This document shows positions 8,402 through 15,531 of a DNA stretch of 54,260 nt, piece by piece. Position 1 is the stretch's first letter, and each line of letters starts with the position of its first letter. Below the pieces are notes generated by a model. It saw nothing but the letters and a program-made list of their open reading frames with translations. It searched no databases and had not been told where the DNA came from. The stretch spans positions 1 through 54,260 of the forward strand of contig JAJZAN010000011.1 in assembly GCA_021799435.1 (NCBI GenBank), read 5' to 3'. This DNA is from Bacillota bacterium. Its GTDB lineage: Bacteria; Bacillota; Sulfobacillia; Sulfobacillales; Sulfobacillaceae. The position numbers were made by a program, and so were the translations under genes.

Positions 8402-9105
8402 CAGCGGCAATCGTGGTCTGGGCTGCCGCGGCGGGCAGTGCGGCATGGGTTTGGCTAACCGGGGGAATGTGGTGGACCCTGGCGGCTTTTTGGGCTTGGG
8501 GGCTGATCCTCCAAGCTCCTGGGGTGATGGTGGGTGGATTGTTTACGGCCGTGGGGTGGAATGAGCTGTTGAAGGCTCGGCGATTCGCGGTGAGCCGCGA
8601 TCGCGATGAGCAAGCGGCGCTGCTCTTCCTGGTGCGCCTCGACCAGTTGCTGCGTGTCCGTGGAACCTTGGCTGGCGCCTTGCAAGACATGGGGTATCGA
8701 TCGCCCCTGGGCGGATCGGCTGCGGGAGAGAAAGTGCTGGCACAAGTCGCAGACGGGTATCAGGTTTCGGCGCTGAGTTTGGTCAGCCGGGTGGCCCGGG
8801 TGGTGCAGCGCCACGGCGGATCGCTTTCGCCTCTGTTGGCTTGGGCGATAGACGCTGTGCACGGTGCCCAGTCCCGACGTCATGGGCGGCAATTGGAGGA
8901 GGCGGCCCAGCGGTCCACCGTGGTCGTGCTGGCCTTCGCTCCTTGGGCTATCGTGGGGATTTTTCGGATGGTCGTGCCCACATTCTATCAGGTGCTGTCG
9001 ACCTCTTCCTTGGGTGCGGGAACGCTGGCCGGGATTGGTGCAGCTACTGCCATTGTTCTTATCATTCTGGCCCGCCACGAGAACCGGGAGGCGATGCTGA
9101 GATGA
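8398..9105 (+). CDS. tadB: TadB-like inner-membrane platform protein
   Basis: A 235-residue type II secretion F-domain protein. Two hydrophobic segments open it (about residues 5-22 and 27-50). A cytoplasmic T2SSF domain follows, with LDQLLRVRGTLAGALQDMG and QRHGGSLSPLLAWAIDAVH, and the C-terminus holds two more membrane helices (about 165-185 and 205-225). TadB and TadC together form the membrane platform turned by the CpaF ATPase. I chose GTG 8398, which overlaps the cpaF stop (GTGA) and has GGGGGGAG upstream, rather than the ATG at 8356 inside cpaF. Its stop overlaps the next ATG. Confidence 0.8.
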   Translation: MTAAIVVWAAAAGSAAWVWLTGGMWWTLAAFWAWGLILQAPGVMVGGLFTAVGWNELLKARRFAVSRDRDEQAALLFLVRLDQLLRVRGTLAGALQDMGYRSPLGGSAAGEKVLAQVADGYQVSALSLVSRVARVVQRHGGSLSPLLAWAIDAVHGAQSRRHGRQLEEAAQRSTVVVLAFAPWAIVGIFRMVVPTFYQVLSTSSLGAGTLAGIGAATAIVLIILARHENREAMLR

Positions 9106-9728
9106 TGGCACTCGCTGGATGGTGTGGCGCCATGGCTTGGTTGATGTGGTGTGAGCGGCCCCAGTTGGCGTGGCTTGCATTCCTGGGGGCGGTCCCTGCG
9201 GCCGTTATTCTCCATCAGGTGATGGTGCTGGTGCTTCTGGGGGCGGCGAGTGTTTGGCTGAGCCGAACGAGCCGTCGGCCGCCGGCGGCCGACCCGCGCT
9301 TGCTTCCGGAAGCGCTGACACGGTTTTGGCAGCAGGTGTCGGTGCTCTTGAGTGCCGGTCTCACCTTTTGGCAGGCGGTCGAGACTGCGGCGGCGGAGGA
9401 GCCTTTGCTGGCCGCGCCGATTATGCAAGGGGCCCAGGTGATGCTGAACCGGTCCGGCACCATGCCCGAGATTGACGCGCTGCGGGGGGCGGATGGGACA
9501 CTGAGTCTGACCCTCCTGCAGCACGGGTACTTGCATGGACTCTCCGCCGAGCAAATTCGGGCGCACGTCAAACACCTTGAGGAGCGGCTGAACTATGAGC
9601 GGGAGGCTCGCCGACGCCGGGACCCATTGTGGATGACCATTTTGCCCGCGGTGTTGCTCGTAAACGTACTGGCTGTCTTCGTTGTGCCCATGATTCTGAT
9701 GGCGGGGCATGGCTGGCTGAAACTATGA
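9102..9728 (+). CDS. tadC: TadC-like inner-membrane platform protein
   Basis: A 208-residue second T2SSF-type platform protein and the last gene of the operon. Hydrophobic helices near residues 2-45 and 180-202 flank a soluble F-domain with FWQQVSVLLSAGLTFWQAVE and LHGLSAEQIRAHVKHLEERL. The late segment RRDPLWMTILPAVLLVNVL is the usual TadC ending. It starts at ATG 9102, overlapping the tadB stop. The gene ends 12 bases from the convergent glcD stop, with no obvious terminator between them. No prepilin peptidase, Flp pilin, relaxase or coupling protein follows. Confidence 0.78.
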   Translation: MMALAGWCGAMAWLMWCERPQLAWLAFLGAVPAAVILHQVMVLVLLGAASVWLSRTSRRPPAADPRLLPEALTRFWQQVSVLLSAGLTFWQAVETAAAEEPLLAAPIMQGAQVMLNRSGTMPEIDALRGADGTLSLTLLQHGYLHGLSAEQIRAHVKHLEERLNYEREARRRRDPLWMTILPAVLLVNVLAVFVVPMILMAGHGWLKL

Positions 9729-9740
9729 CCGCAGCCGGAG

Positions 9741-11150
9741 TCACGGGACTGGGCGGAAGTCGATGCAGCGCCCGGGGGTCGGAAGCAGCTTCCCCGGGTT
9801 GAAACGGCCGCCGGGATCAAAGGCCTGTTTTACGCTCCTTTGGGCCAAAAGGTCCTGGGGGGCAAATTGCCAGGCCATCTCTTGAAGTTTCTCGATGCCG
9901 ATGCCATGTTCTCCGCTGATGCTGCCACCGACTCGGATGCAGTAGGCCAGTATCTCGGAGCCCGCCTCCTTGACGCGCGCCACCTCATCCGGATCCTGGT
10001 GGTTGTACAGCAGCAAAGGGTGAAGATTTCCATCCCCAGCATGGAACACATTGGCGATGCGGATGCGGAAACGTTCCCCAATGCGTCCAATGGTGTCCAG
10101 CGCTTCGGGGAGAACATGGCGGGGAATGACGCCGTCCTGAACATAATAGCGCGGAGAAATCAGCCCCATGGCGCCGAAGGCGGTTTTGCGGTTTGCCCAC
10201 CACAAGGTTCGCTCTTCGAGGGATTCGGCTTCACGCAGGGCACGCACCTGACGGGCTGCCAAAATGCCGTGAACCACTCTGCGGTCGGCATCCACAACCG
10301 CCGGCTCTCCGTCTAGTTCGATGAGCAGAACGGCCTCAAGGTCCTCTGGATACCCTACTGGATAGGCTCCCTGTTCGACCGCGTGAATGGCGAGTTTGTC
10401 CATCATTTCCATGGCGGCTGGTATCACACCGGCTGCGATAATGTCCGATACCGCCCGACTGGCTTCCTCGACGCTGTCAAACAGAGCTAGGAAGGTCCGA
10501 CTGGCCGGGGGGATCGGCAGTGCCCGCAACCACAGGCGGGTGGCGATCCCTAGGGTTCCTTCAGAGCCAATCAGGAGGCCCAGCCAATCCGGACCATCCG
10601 GCTCGCCGGCCAGGTTCCCCAATCGGGCGGTTGTGCCGTCGGGGAGGACCACGTCCGCCATAAGAATGTGGTTAAGGGTCACCCCGTATTTGAGACAATG
10701 GGGTCCGCCTGAGTTTTCGGCAAAGTTGCCGCCAATGGTACAGGCCTGTTGGGATGAGGGGTCTGGCGCGTAGAAGAGCCCACCCGGGGCAAGTGCCCGC
10801 GATATGTCTTGATTCACGACACCTGGGTCGACTTCCGCCACCCGGTTATGCCAATCGATGGCGTGGATTTGATTCATGCGGGAGAAGTGCAGGATGACCG
10901 AGTTGGAATCGGCGATGGCGCCTCCAGAGAGACTGGTGCCCGCTCCTCGGGGCACGATGGCTTTGTCGGCGGCGGCAAGAATTTGGACGACCGTCTGGAC
11001 TTCGGCCGATGACGCGGGGAGAACGACCGCGGCTGGACGACCGGATGCCAGAGTGTATCCGTCCTGGGCGTAGGCGGTAAGCGCTATGGGGTGGGTCAGC
11101 ACGTGCTCTGAACCCAGGGCCTGCCGCAATTGGTCAAGCCATCCGGTCAT
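9741..11150 (-). CDS. glcD: FAD-linked glycolate oxidase subunit GlcD
   Basis: Catalytic flavoprotein subunit oxidising glycolate (or D-lactate) to the 2-oxo acid. It has 469 residues. The PCMH-type FAD-binding domain shows VVLPASSAEVQTVVQIL, VPRGAGTSLSGGAI and CTIGGNFAENSGGPHCLKYG. GSEGTLGI and the C-terminal cap NVFHAGDGNLHPL with GSISGEHGIG are the family active-site motifs. I start at ATG 11150, 9 bases after AAGGAG and in ATGA overlap with the glcF stop; the frame is open upstream to 11273 but inside glcF. It is the last gene of the glcE-glcF-glcD operon. Confidence 0.93.
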   Translation of the reverse strand: MTGWLDQLRQALGSEHVLTHPIALTAYAQDGYTLASGRPAAVVLPASSAEVQTVVQILAAADKAIVPRGAGTSLSGGAIADSNSVILHFSRMNQIHAIDWHNRVAEVDPGVVNQDISRALAPGGLFYAPDPSSQQACTIGGNFAENSGGPHCLKYGVTLNHILMADVVLPDGTTARLGNLAGEPDGPDWLGLLIGSEGTLGIATRLWLRALPIPPASRTFLALFDSVEEASRAVSDIIAAGVIPAAMEMMDKLAIHAVEQGAYPVGYPEDLEAVLLIELDGEPAVVDADRRVVHGILAARQVRALREAESLEERTLWWANRKTAFGAMGLISPRYYVQDGVIPRHVLPEALDTIGRIGERFRIRIANVFHAGDGNLHPLLLYNHQDPDEVARVKEAGSEILAYCIRVGGSISGEHGIGIEKLQEMAWQFAPQDLLAQRSVKQAFDPGGRFNPGKLLPTPGRCIDFRPVP

Positions 11151-12391
11151 GAGGTCACGCTCCTTGTGGCGCATAGTCCCGCGTCGCGATAGGCCTGCCA
11201 CGCCAAATCGACTGGGTGAACCACCTGTTTGTGGCTCTGTGCGGACAATCCCGACTGCATGTGCATAAGACATCCGGGATTGGCGGCAGCAACGTATGTG
11301 GCGTCATCCGGAATTTGGGCCAGCTTCCGGGTCAGCAATGCCTGACTCTTGTCAGGATGGGTGAGATTGTAAATGCCCGCCGATCCGCAGCATAGGGTCG
11401 ACTCTCGCATTTCGGTGACCGCGTAACCGGCGCGTCCGAGCAGGGAACGGGTCTCTTTGGCGATGCCCTGGGCATGCACATGGTGGCACGGGTCATGCAC
11501 GGTCACGGGATTGGCGTCTTGCCGGCTCAGCGGCGGAAGTGAATCGGCCAACAGTTGCACAACGTCTTGGACCGCGTTTTGGAAGTGCTGTGCCCGCTCC
11601 TGCCAAGGGGAGTCGGGGGGGAACAGGCTCGCATACTCTTTGAGGGCCGCACCGCACCCGGCTGCGTCCACGGCGACGACTTCCGCCCCACTTTGTTCGA
11701 ACAGGGCAATATTGGCCTCAGCCCAGTGCCGGGCAGTTTCGGGACTGCCGCTATGCCGGTGAACAGCGCCGCAGCACCGCTGCCCCTGGGGAATCGTCAA
11801 ACGGTGTCCGGCCAGACGCAGCAAATCGGCGGCATGCTCATTGGTCTCGCTATACAAGGCATCCATGACGCAGCCCACGAAAAAGAAGATATCGGACCCC
11901 GTTCCATCGCTGTCAAGTCTCCGGCGGCTGAGCCCGCGCGAGTGGAGTGCGGGAAGCCCCGCTTTCACGGAGCGGGCCCCCGGAGGGAGCCACCGAGCCG
12001 TCTGGCGAACCATCCAGTCGCCCCAGCGTGTCTGGCTCCATCGGGCCATGCGACGGAACCAGGCCAGTCCTCGCGGCGACCCGAGGAGCAGTTCCAAAAC
12101 TTGGATGAGACTCCGGGGGGGACGGGCTTCGGGAGCCTCCTGACTCCGCCAGGCTTCTACGAGGTGACCGGTAGGGATGTTGGACGGGCATACCGATTCA
12201 CAGGCTCGGCAATCAAGACAGTCGTCAAGCCATCCGCGTGTCTCGACATCATGGGCTTCTGGTTGTTCGCGCCATTGATTCAACAACACCAGACGCCCGC
12301 GGGGTGATTCCATTTCGAGACCGGTGACTTGATACGTGGGGCAGGCACTCAAACACAGGCCGCAGTGCACACAGTCTTCCCAATTTGCCAC
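11147..12391 (-). CDS. glcF: Glycolate oxidase iron-sulfur subunit GlcF
   Basis: A 414-residue electron-transfer subunit with two [4Fe-4S] ferredoxin motifs near the N-terminus: CVHCGLCLSACP and CLDCRACESVCP. Two CCG-type cysteine-rich domains follow, with QRCCGAVHRHSG and later TLCCGSAGIYN, the pattern of GlcF, GlpC and LutA. It carries electrons from the GlcD/GlcE flavin to the respiratory chain. GTG 12391 is chosen because GGAGG sits 7 bases upstream and the first Cys cluster follows within 10 residues. The upstream glcE stop is 13 bases away and the downstream glcD start overlaps. Confidence 0.92.
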   Translation of the reverse strand: MANWEDCVHCGLCLSACPTYQVTGLEMESPRGRLVLLNQWREQPEAHDVETRGWLDDCLDCRACESVCPSNIPTGHLVEAWRSQEAPEARPPRSLIQVLELLLGSPRGLAWFRRMARWSQTRWGDWMVRQTARWLPPGARSVKAGLPALHSRGLSRRRLDSDGTGSDIFFFVGCVMDALYSETNEHAADLLRLAGHRLTIPQGQRCCGAVHRHSGSPETARHWAEANIALFEQSGAEVVAVDAAGCGAALKEYASLFPPDSPWQERAQHFQNAVQDVVQLLADSLPPLSRQDANPVTVHDPCHHVHAQGIAKETRSLLGRAGYAVTEMRESTLCCGSAGIYNLTHPDKSQALLTRKLAQIPDDATYVAAANPGCLMHMQSGLSAQSHKQVVHPVDLAWQAYRDAGLCATRSVTS

Positions 12392-12404
12392 GCCATCACC
12401 TCCA

Positions 12405-13400
12405 TTACTGCCAGGGGTCCCATAGGCACCCATCAGGATCAAAGGACTGTTTGAGGGTTTTCCACCACGGTGCGGGCGGTACAGCCGGGCGGAGGAACGG
12501 CGTCGACGCCAGTCCTCCAAGATCTCGGGCCCGCTGCCGTACCCGACCGGCTTCAGCCGCGTCCGCTACATATCCCCAAAATCCGCCGGTGGTCGATTCT
12601 AGAAACACTGGCTGCTCACGAGGCCAACTGTTCAACAGGGCCAGCGCTTGGCCGATAGGGACGGCGCCATACGTGAGATAGCCCTGAGCGGGGGACTCCA
12701 ACCGGGGCAGCAAAGACGCTTCGGTGGGATGGCCGAGCTGCTCAACAACGGAGTCGAGCTCCTGGGGTCCACTCCATACGGCGGTCAGAACCATGCTGTC
12801 GGCCTGCCGCAGAAAGGCCAGCGAGGCCCACGGGACACCGCACCTTAGAAAGGCTCCCAAACTTTGTTGGGGATCCGTGACCTCGTGAACCCAGATCTGC
12901 TGGATAGGGGGTTTGGGACTGACGCGCAAGGTAATCTCGGTAATGACCCCCAGTCCACCGCGGCTTCCTAGGAGGAGACGAGGAAGATTGTATCCGGCCA
13001 CGCTTTTGACCACCTTGGCGCCGGTGCTGATGGGACCGAAGGCTGGAGTGATGGCGCGCATTCCCAAAATACGATCGCGGAACAATGGGGTGCGGAACCA
13101 TCCCTCTAATCCCAGGGCGATAACACCACCTAAGCTGTCTTGCCCCTGGTCTGGCAGCATGAGGGCGTGCCACTGATGATTGGCGTCCAGCACTTGGGCC
13201 AATTCGAGGAGCCGCATGGAGGCGCCAACCGTTACCACCAAATCTTCTGGATGGTATTCTGCCACGGTCGATACCGCGTCCACCGGCCACAGGGCGCCCG
13301 CATCACGGGGAAGCCGGGTACCGGCACCGCGCGGCACAGCCTGCTTTTGGGAAAGCATCTTTTCGTAAAGCGTCTGTTCTTGAAGGGACAAATTCGTCAT
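12405..13400 (-). CDS. glcE: Glycolate oxidase FAD-binding subunit GlcE
   Basis: A 331-residue FAD-binding subunit, shorter than GlcD and lacking its full catalytic cap, which is characteristic of GlcE. The flavin-binding half contains QAVPRGAGTRLPRDAGALWP and the motif DQGQDSLGGVIALGLEGW. GAKVVKSVAGYNLPRLLLGS and GLGVITEITLRV complete the PCMH domain. It is the first gene of the three-gene operon, with GAGGGGG directly before ATG 13400, a closer spacing than usual. The three subunits would feed electrons from glycolate into the quinone pool. It is divergent from the hisC-like gene. Confidence 0.88.
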   Translation of the reverse strand: MTNLSLQEQTLYEKMLSQKQAVPRGAGTRLPRDAGALWPVDAVSTVAEYHPEDLVVTVGASMRLLELAQVLDANHQWHALMLPDQGQDSLGGVIALGLEGWFRTPLFRDRILGMRAITPAFGPISTGAKVVKSVAGYNLPRLLLGSRGGLGVITEITLRVSPKPPIQQIWVHEVTDPQQSLGAFLRCGVPWASLAFLRQADSMVLTAVWSGPQELDSVVEQLGHPTEASLLPRLESPAQGYLTYGAVPIGQALALLNSWPREQPVFLESTTGGFWGYVADAAEAGRVRQRARDLGGLASTPFLRPAVPPAPWWKTLKQSFDPDGCLWDPWQ

Positions 13401-13495
13401 CCCCCTCGCGGATGCATATGATAGGGCTATTCTCTTTCGGTGTTCGGAACTCCTGTGCGGCCGAATTTCTTTCCGGCACCAAGAATCTCAGCGGC

Positions 13496-13501
13496 TATAA
13501 T
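13496..13501 (+). promoter_or_regulatory. -10 element upstream of the hisC-like gene
   Basis: A perfect TATAAT lies 43 bases upstream of the ATG at 13545. No good -35 is seen at 16-18 bases; the nearest T-rich match, TTCCGG at 13471, gives a 19-base spacer. The intergenic region 13401-13544 also has to serve the divergent glc operon, for which I see only a weak TATCAT on the minus strand. Confidence 0.5.
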
Positions 13502-13544
13502 GAATAGGTTGGCACGAAATGGAAGTCGAAGAGGAGATGAAGGC

Positions 13545-14628
13545 ATGCTTCGTGCACGGCCCGAAATTGAGTCTTTGCTGTTGTATAGGCCGGGGCGCTC
13601 GCTGGATGATGCCCGGTCGGCCAGCGGACGCACGGAAATGGTTAAGCTGGCATCGAACGAGAGCTTATGGGGGCCGTCGCCGTTGGCCCTGGAGGCGGTG
13701 CGGCGGGCCACTCTGGAAATGCAATACTATCCCCTGGTGCAGCATCCCGGCTTGGGAGCCGTCTTAGCCCGAACCCATCATGTCGATGAAGACCAGCTGG
13801 TCGTGGGAAGCGGAGCCGACGAGTTGCTGCGTCTTCTAGCTTCTGCCTACGTGTCTCCTGGAGACGAGGTGGTCTACCCGCATCCGAGCTTTTCCGCCTA
13901 TCGGCACGCCACACTGGTGGCGGGAGGCATTCCGCACGAAGTGTCCCTGTTGGCAGATGGCAGCAACGACATGGAGGCATTAGTCCGCGCCATCTCACCC
14001 AGAACGCGTCTCGTCTATGTGTGTACTCCCAATAATCCTACCGGCGGTGCTGTTGCGTCTGATGCCTGGCAGTGGTACTTGGACCACGTGCCCGATTCGG
14101 TGTTGACGGTTGTTGATGGTGCGTACTTGGAGTATTCCCCGGACAGTCCCGACTATCTTCAGGCGGTGCGCGAGGGGGCGGCCGGTCGTGGTCGTGCGTA
14201 CCTTCTCTAAGCTCTACGCTCTGGCGGGTCTGCGCATTGGGTGGGCAGCCGCCCCTCCAGATGTGGTGAAAGCGCTCCTGAAAACGCGCGAGCCATTTTC
14301 CGTCAGTGCGCTGGCGTCGGAGGCGGCTCAGGCGTCGTTGCAGGATGAGGATTTCTTTCATCGCGTGCGAAGGGAAACCATCGATTCCCGTTCGCGACTT
14401 ATGAAGGCTCTCCAGGAGCGCTCTCAACGCTTCTATCCGAGCGCTACCAATTTTGTGTCGCTGTCGGTGGGACAGGAGCAAGTTGTGGCAGAAGCCCTGC
14501 TGAAGGAGGGCTTCGTGGTTCGACCGGCCGACACCTTCGGTCTGCCTGGATATCTCCGCATTACGGTGGGACCGTGGCCGATCATGGAAAAGTTTGTGGC
14601 CTCACTGGATCGCGTTTTAGGATCCTAA
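13545..14628 (+). pseudogene. hisC: Histidinol-phosphate/aromatic aminotransferase, frame-shifted
   Basis: PLP-dependent fold-type I aminotransferase split over two frames. The first part, from ATG 13545 behind GAGGAGATGA, carries LASNESLWGPSPLA, VGSGADELLRLLA and YVCTPNNPTGGAV, and would stop at 14210. The second part, one base ahead in frame, carries the PLP lysine segment VVVVRTFSKLYALAGLRIGW and ends at 14628 with the usual C-terminus. Removing one G from the G5 run at 14174-14178 restores a single frame of about 360 codons (EGRPVVVVRTFSK). So the sequence has one extra base relative to the intact gene: a homopolymer sequencing error, a recent mutation, or a slippery site. All catalytic motifs are intact otherwise. 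Confidence 0.8.
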
Positions 14629-14663
14629 AAAGACAACAGGCGGGTCTCGTGATGGGGCCCGCC
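14627..14663 (-). terminator. Rho-independent terminator of the 32-residue peptide gene
   Basis: Read on the minus strand, GGCGGG (14663-14658) pairs with CCCGCC (14644-14639) across 13 bases. TGTTGTC and T5 (14631-14627) follow. It lies directly after the stop of the small minus-strand gene, in the gap to the convergent hisC-like gene. Confidence 0.6.
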
Positions 14664-14671
14664 ATCAACGC

Positions 14672-14770
14672 CTATTTGAAGATGGCAGTGGCCAAAAGGC
14701 CCATCAATCCTGAAACAATCGCGCCGCCCACTACGCTGGCCAGTAAAATCAAAAGGGTGTGAACAACCAT
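14672..14770 (-). CDS. Small hydrophobic membrane peptide (32 residues)
   Basis: A short minus-strand gene whose product, MVVHTLLILLASVVGG followed by AIVSGLMGLLATAIFK, is a single membrane-spanning segment with small residues (G, A, S) and a C-terminal lysine. AGGAGAGAGGA lies 8 bases before ATG 14770, a TATAAT -10 lies further up at 14802-14807, and a hairpin with a T tract follows the stop. Thus it has a complete minimal gene structure. No homologue is recognised by eye. It resembles small membrane proteins that modulate transporters or type I toxin peptides, but nothing here proves either. Confidence 0.5.
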   Translation of the reverse strand: MVVHTLLILLASVVGGAIVSGLMGLLATAIFK

Positions 14771-14801
14771 CCAGATCGTCCTCTCTCCTGCGTTTGGCTC
14801 T

Positions 14802-14807
14802 ATTATA
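14802..14807 (-). promoter_or_regulatory. -10 element of the small membrane peptide gene
   Basis: The minus strand reads a perfect TATAAT about 31 bases before the ATG at 14770, with SD between. The -35 position (near 14825-14830, CCCAAG) is poor, so the promoter may need an activator or be weak. Confidence 0.45.
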
Positions 14808-14892
14808 CGCCACGGCAAGAACGTCTTGGGCGGAGGAATTTCTTCCGTGGGCGCGAATCCTGCTGTGATATATGGCAGGAAGGGGGCGCTTC

Positions 14893-15525
14893 ATGGGGAG
14901 CGCATTCGTACATGGCTTTTTTCTCGCTTTAGGCCTCATTCTTCCGCTGGGACCGCAAAATGCGTTCGTACTCAGCCAGGCTGCCGCGCATTCCCGCTAC
15001 CGCGCCGCCGTGCCCGTAGTTATCACAGCGTCGCTGGCAGATACGTTGTTGATTATGGCGGCGGTTTCCGGCGTTAGCTTCATTCTTTTCGCTATTCCCG
15101 CGTTGCGTGCCATCCTCACCATATTGGCTGTTGCGTTTATGGTCTGGATGGGCTGGAACTCTTGGCGAGAGCGTCCCGCTGCACGTTTTGCGGATGCTGA
15201 AGAGAGCGCCTGGCCCCTGGCGCGCCGTGTCCGGTATAGTGTGTCCGTTTCGCTGTTGAATCCTCATGCCATCATGGATACGGTGCTGGTGATTGGAGGC
15301 GGGGCGGCTCTTTACCCGGTCTGGGATCAAAAAGCGGTATATGCCGTGGCCGCCGTTTTGGTGTCCTGGTTGTGGTTTTTTTTCTTATCGTTGGCGGGAC
15401 GGGGTATTCGGCGAATCGGCGGCAATCCCAGGGTTCTTTTGTGGTTGAACCGCGTATCGGCGTTTATCATGTGGGCCATTGCCTTCGCTTACGCGATCCA
15501 ACTGCTCAGTTCCCATTTAGTCTAA
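14893..15525 (+). CDS. LysE/ArgO-family amino acid exporter
   Basis: A 210-residue membrane protein with six predicted helices. The N-terminal helix contains LGLILPLGPQNAFVLSQA, the LysE-family signature, and SLLNPHAIMDTVLVIGG is the conserved motif at helix 4. The best relatives are ArgO/LysE, which export basic amino acids, although family members also export others. I prefer ATG 14893, which follows AGGAAGGGGG, to the ATG at 14872, which has no SD. It is convergent with the peptidase gene, with six bases between the stops. Confidence 0.85.
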   Translation: MGSAFVHGFFLALGLILPLGPQNAFVLSQAAAHSRYRAAVPVVITASLADTLLIMAAVSGVSFILFAIPALRAILTILAVAFMVWMGWNSWRERPAARFADAEESAWPLARRVRYSVSVSLLNPHAIMDTVLVIGGGAALYPVWDQKAVYAVAAVLVSWLWFFFLSLAGRGIRRIGGNPRVLLWLNRVSAFIMWAIAFAYAIQLLSSHLV

Positions 15526-15531
15526 GGACGA

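Noticed and set aside
8455..9710. Two long minus-strand reading frames (about 240 residues each) antisense to tadB and tadC
   Set aside because: Typical mirror frames of GC-rich coding sequence, no SD or family resemblance; the plus strand holds overlapping Tad genes.
2054..9728. Reading the T4SS genes as part of an integrative conjugative element
   Set aside because: No relaxase, coupling protein, integrase, transposase, att-like direct repeats or change in base composition is visible, and the Tad genes are part of the same operon.
14110..14628. Second part of the aminotransferase as an independent gene starting at 14110
   Set aside because: The first codons before VVVVRTF translate into unrelated sequence and there is no SD; it is the continuation of the upstream frame after a one-base shift.
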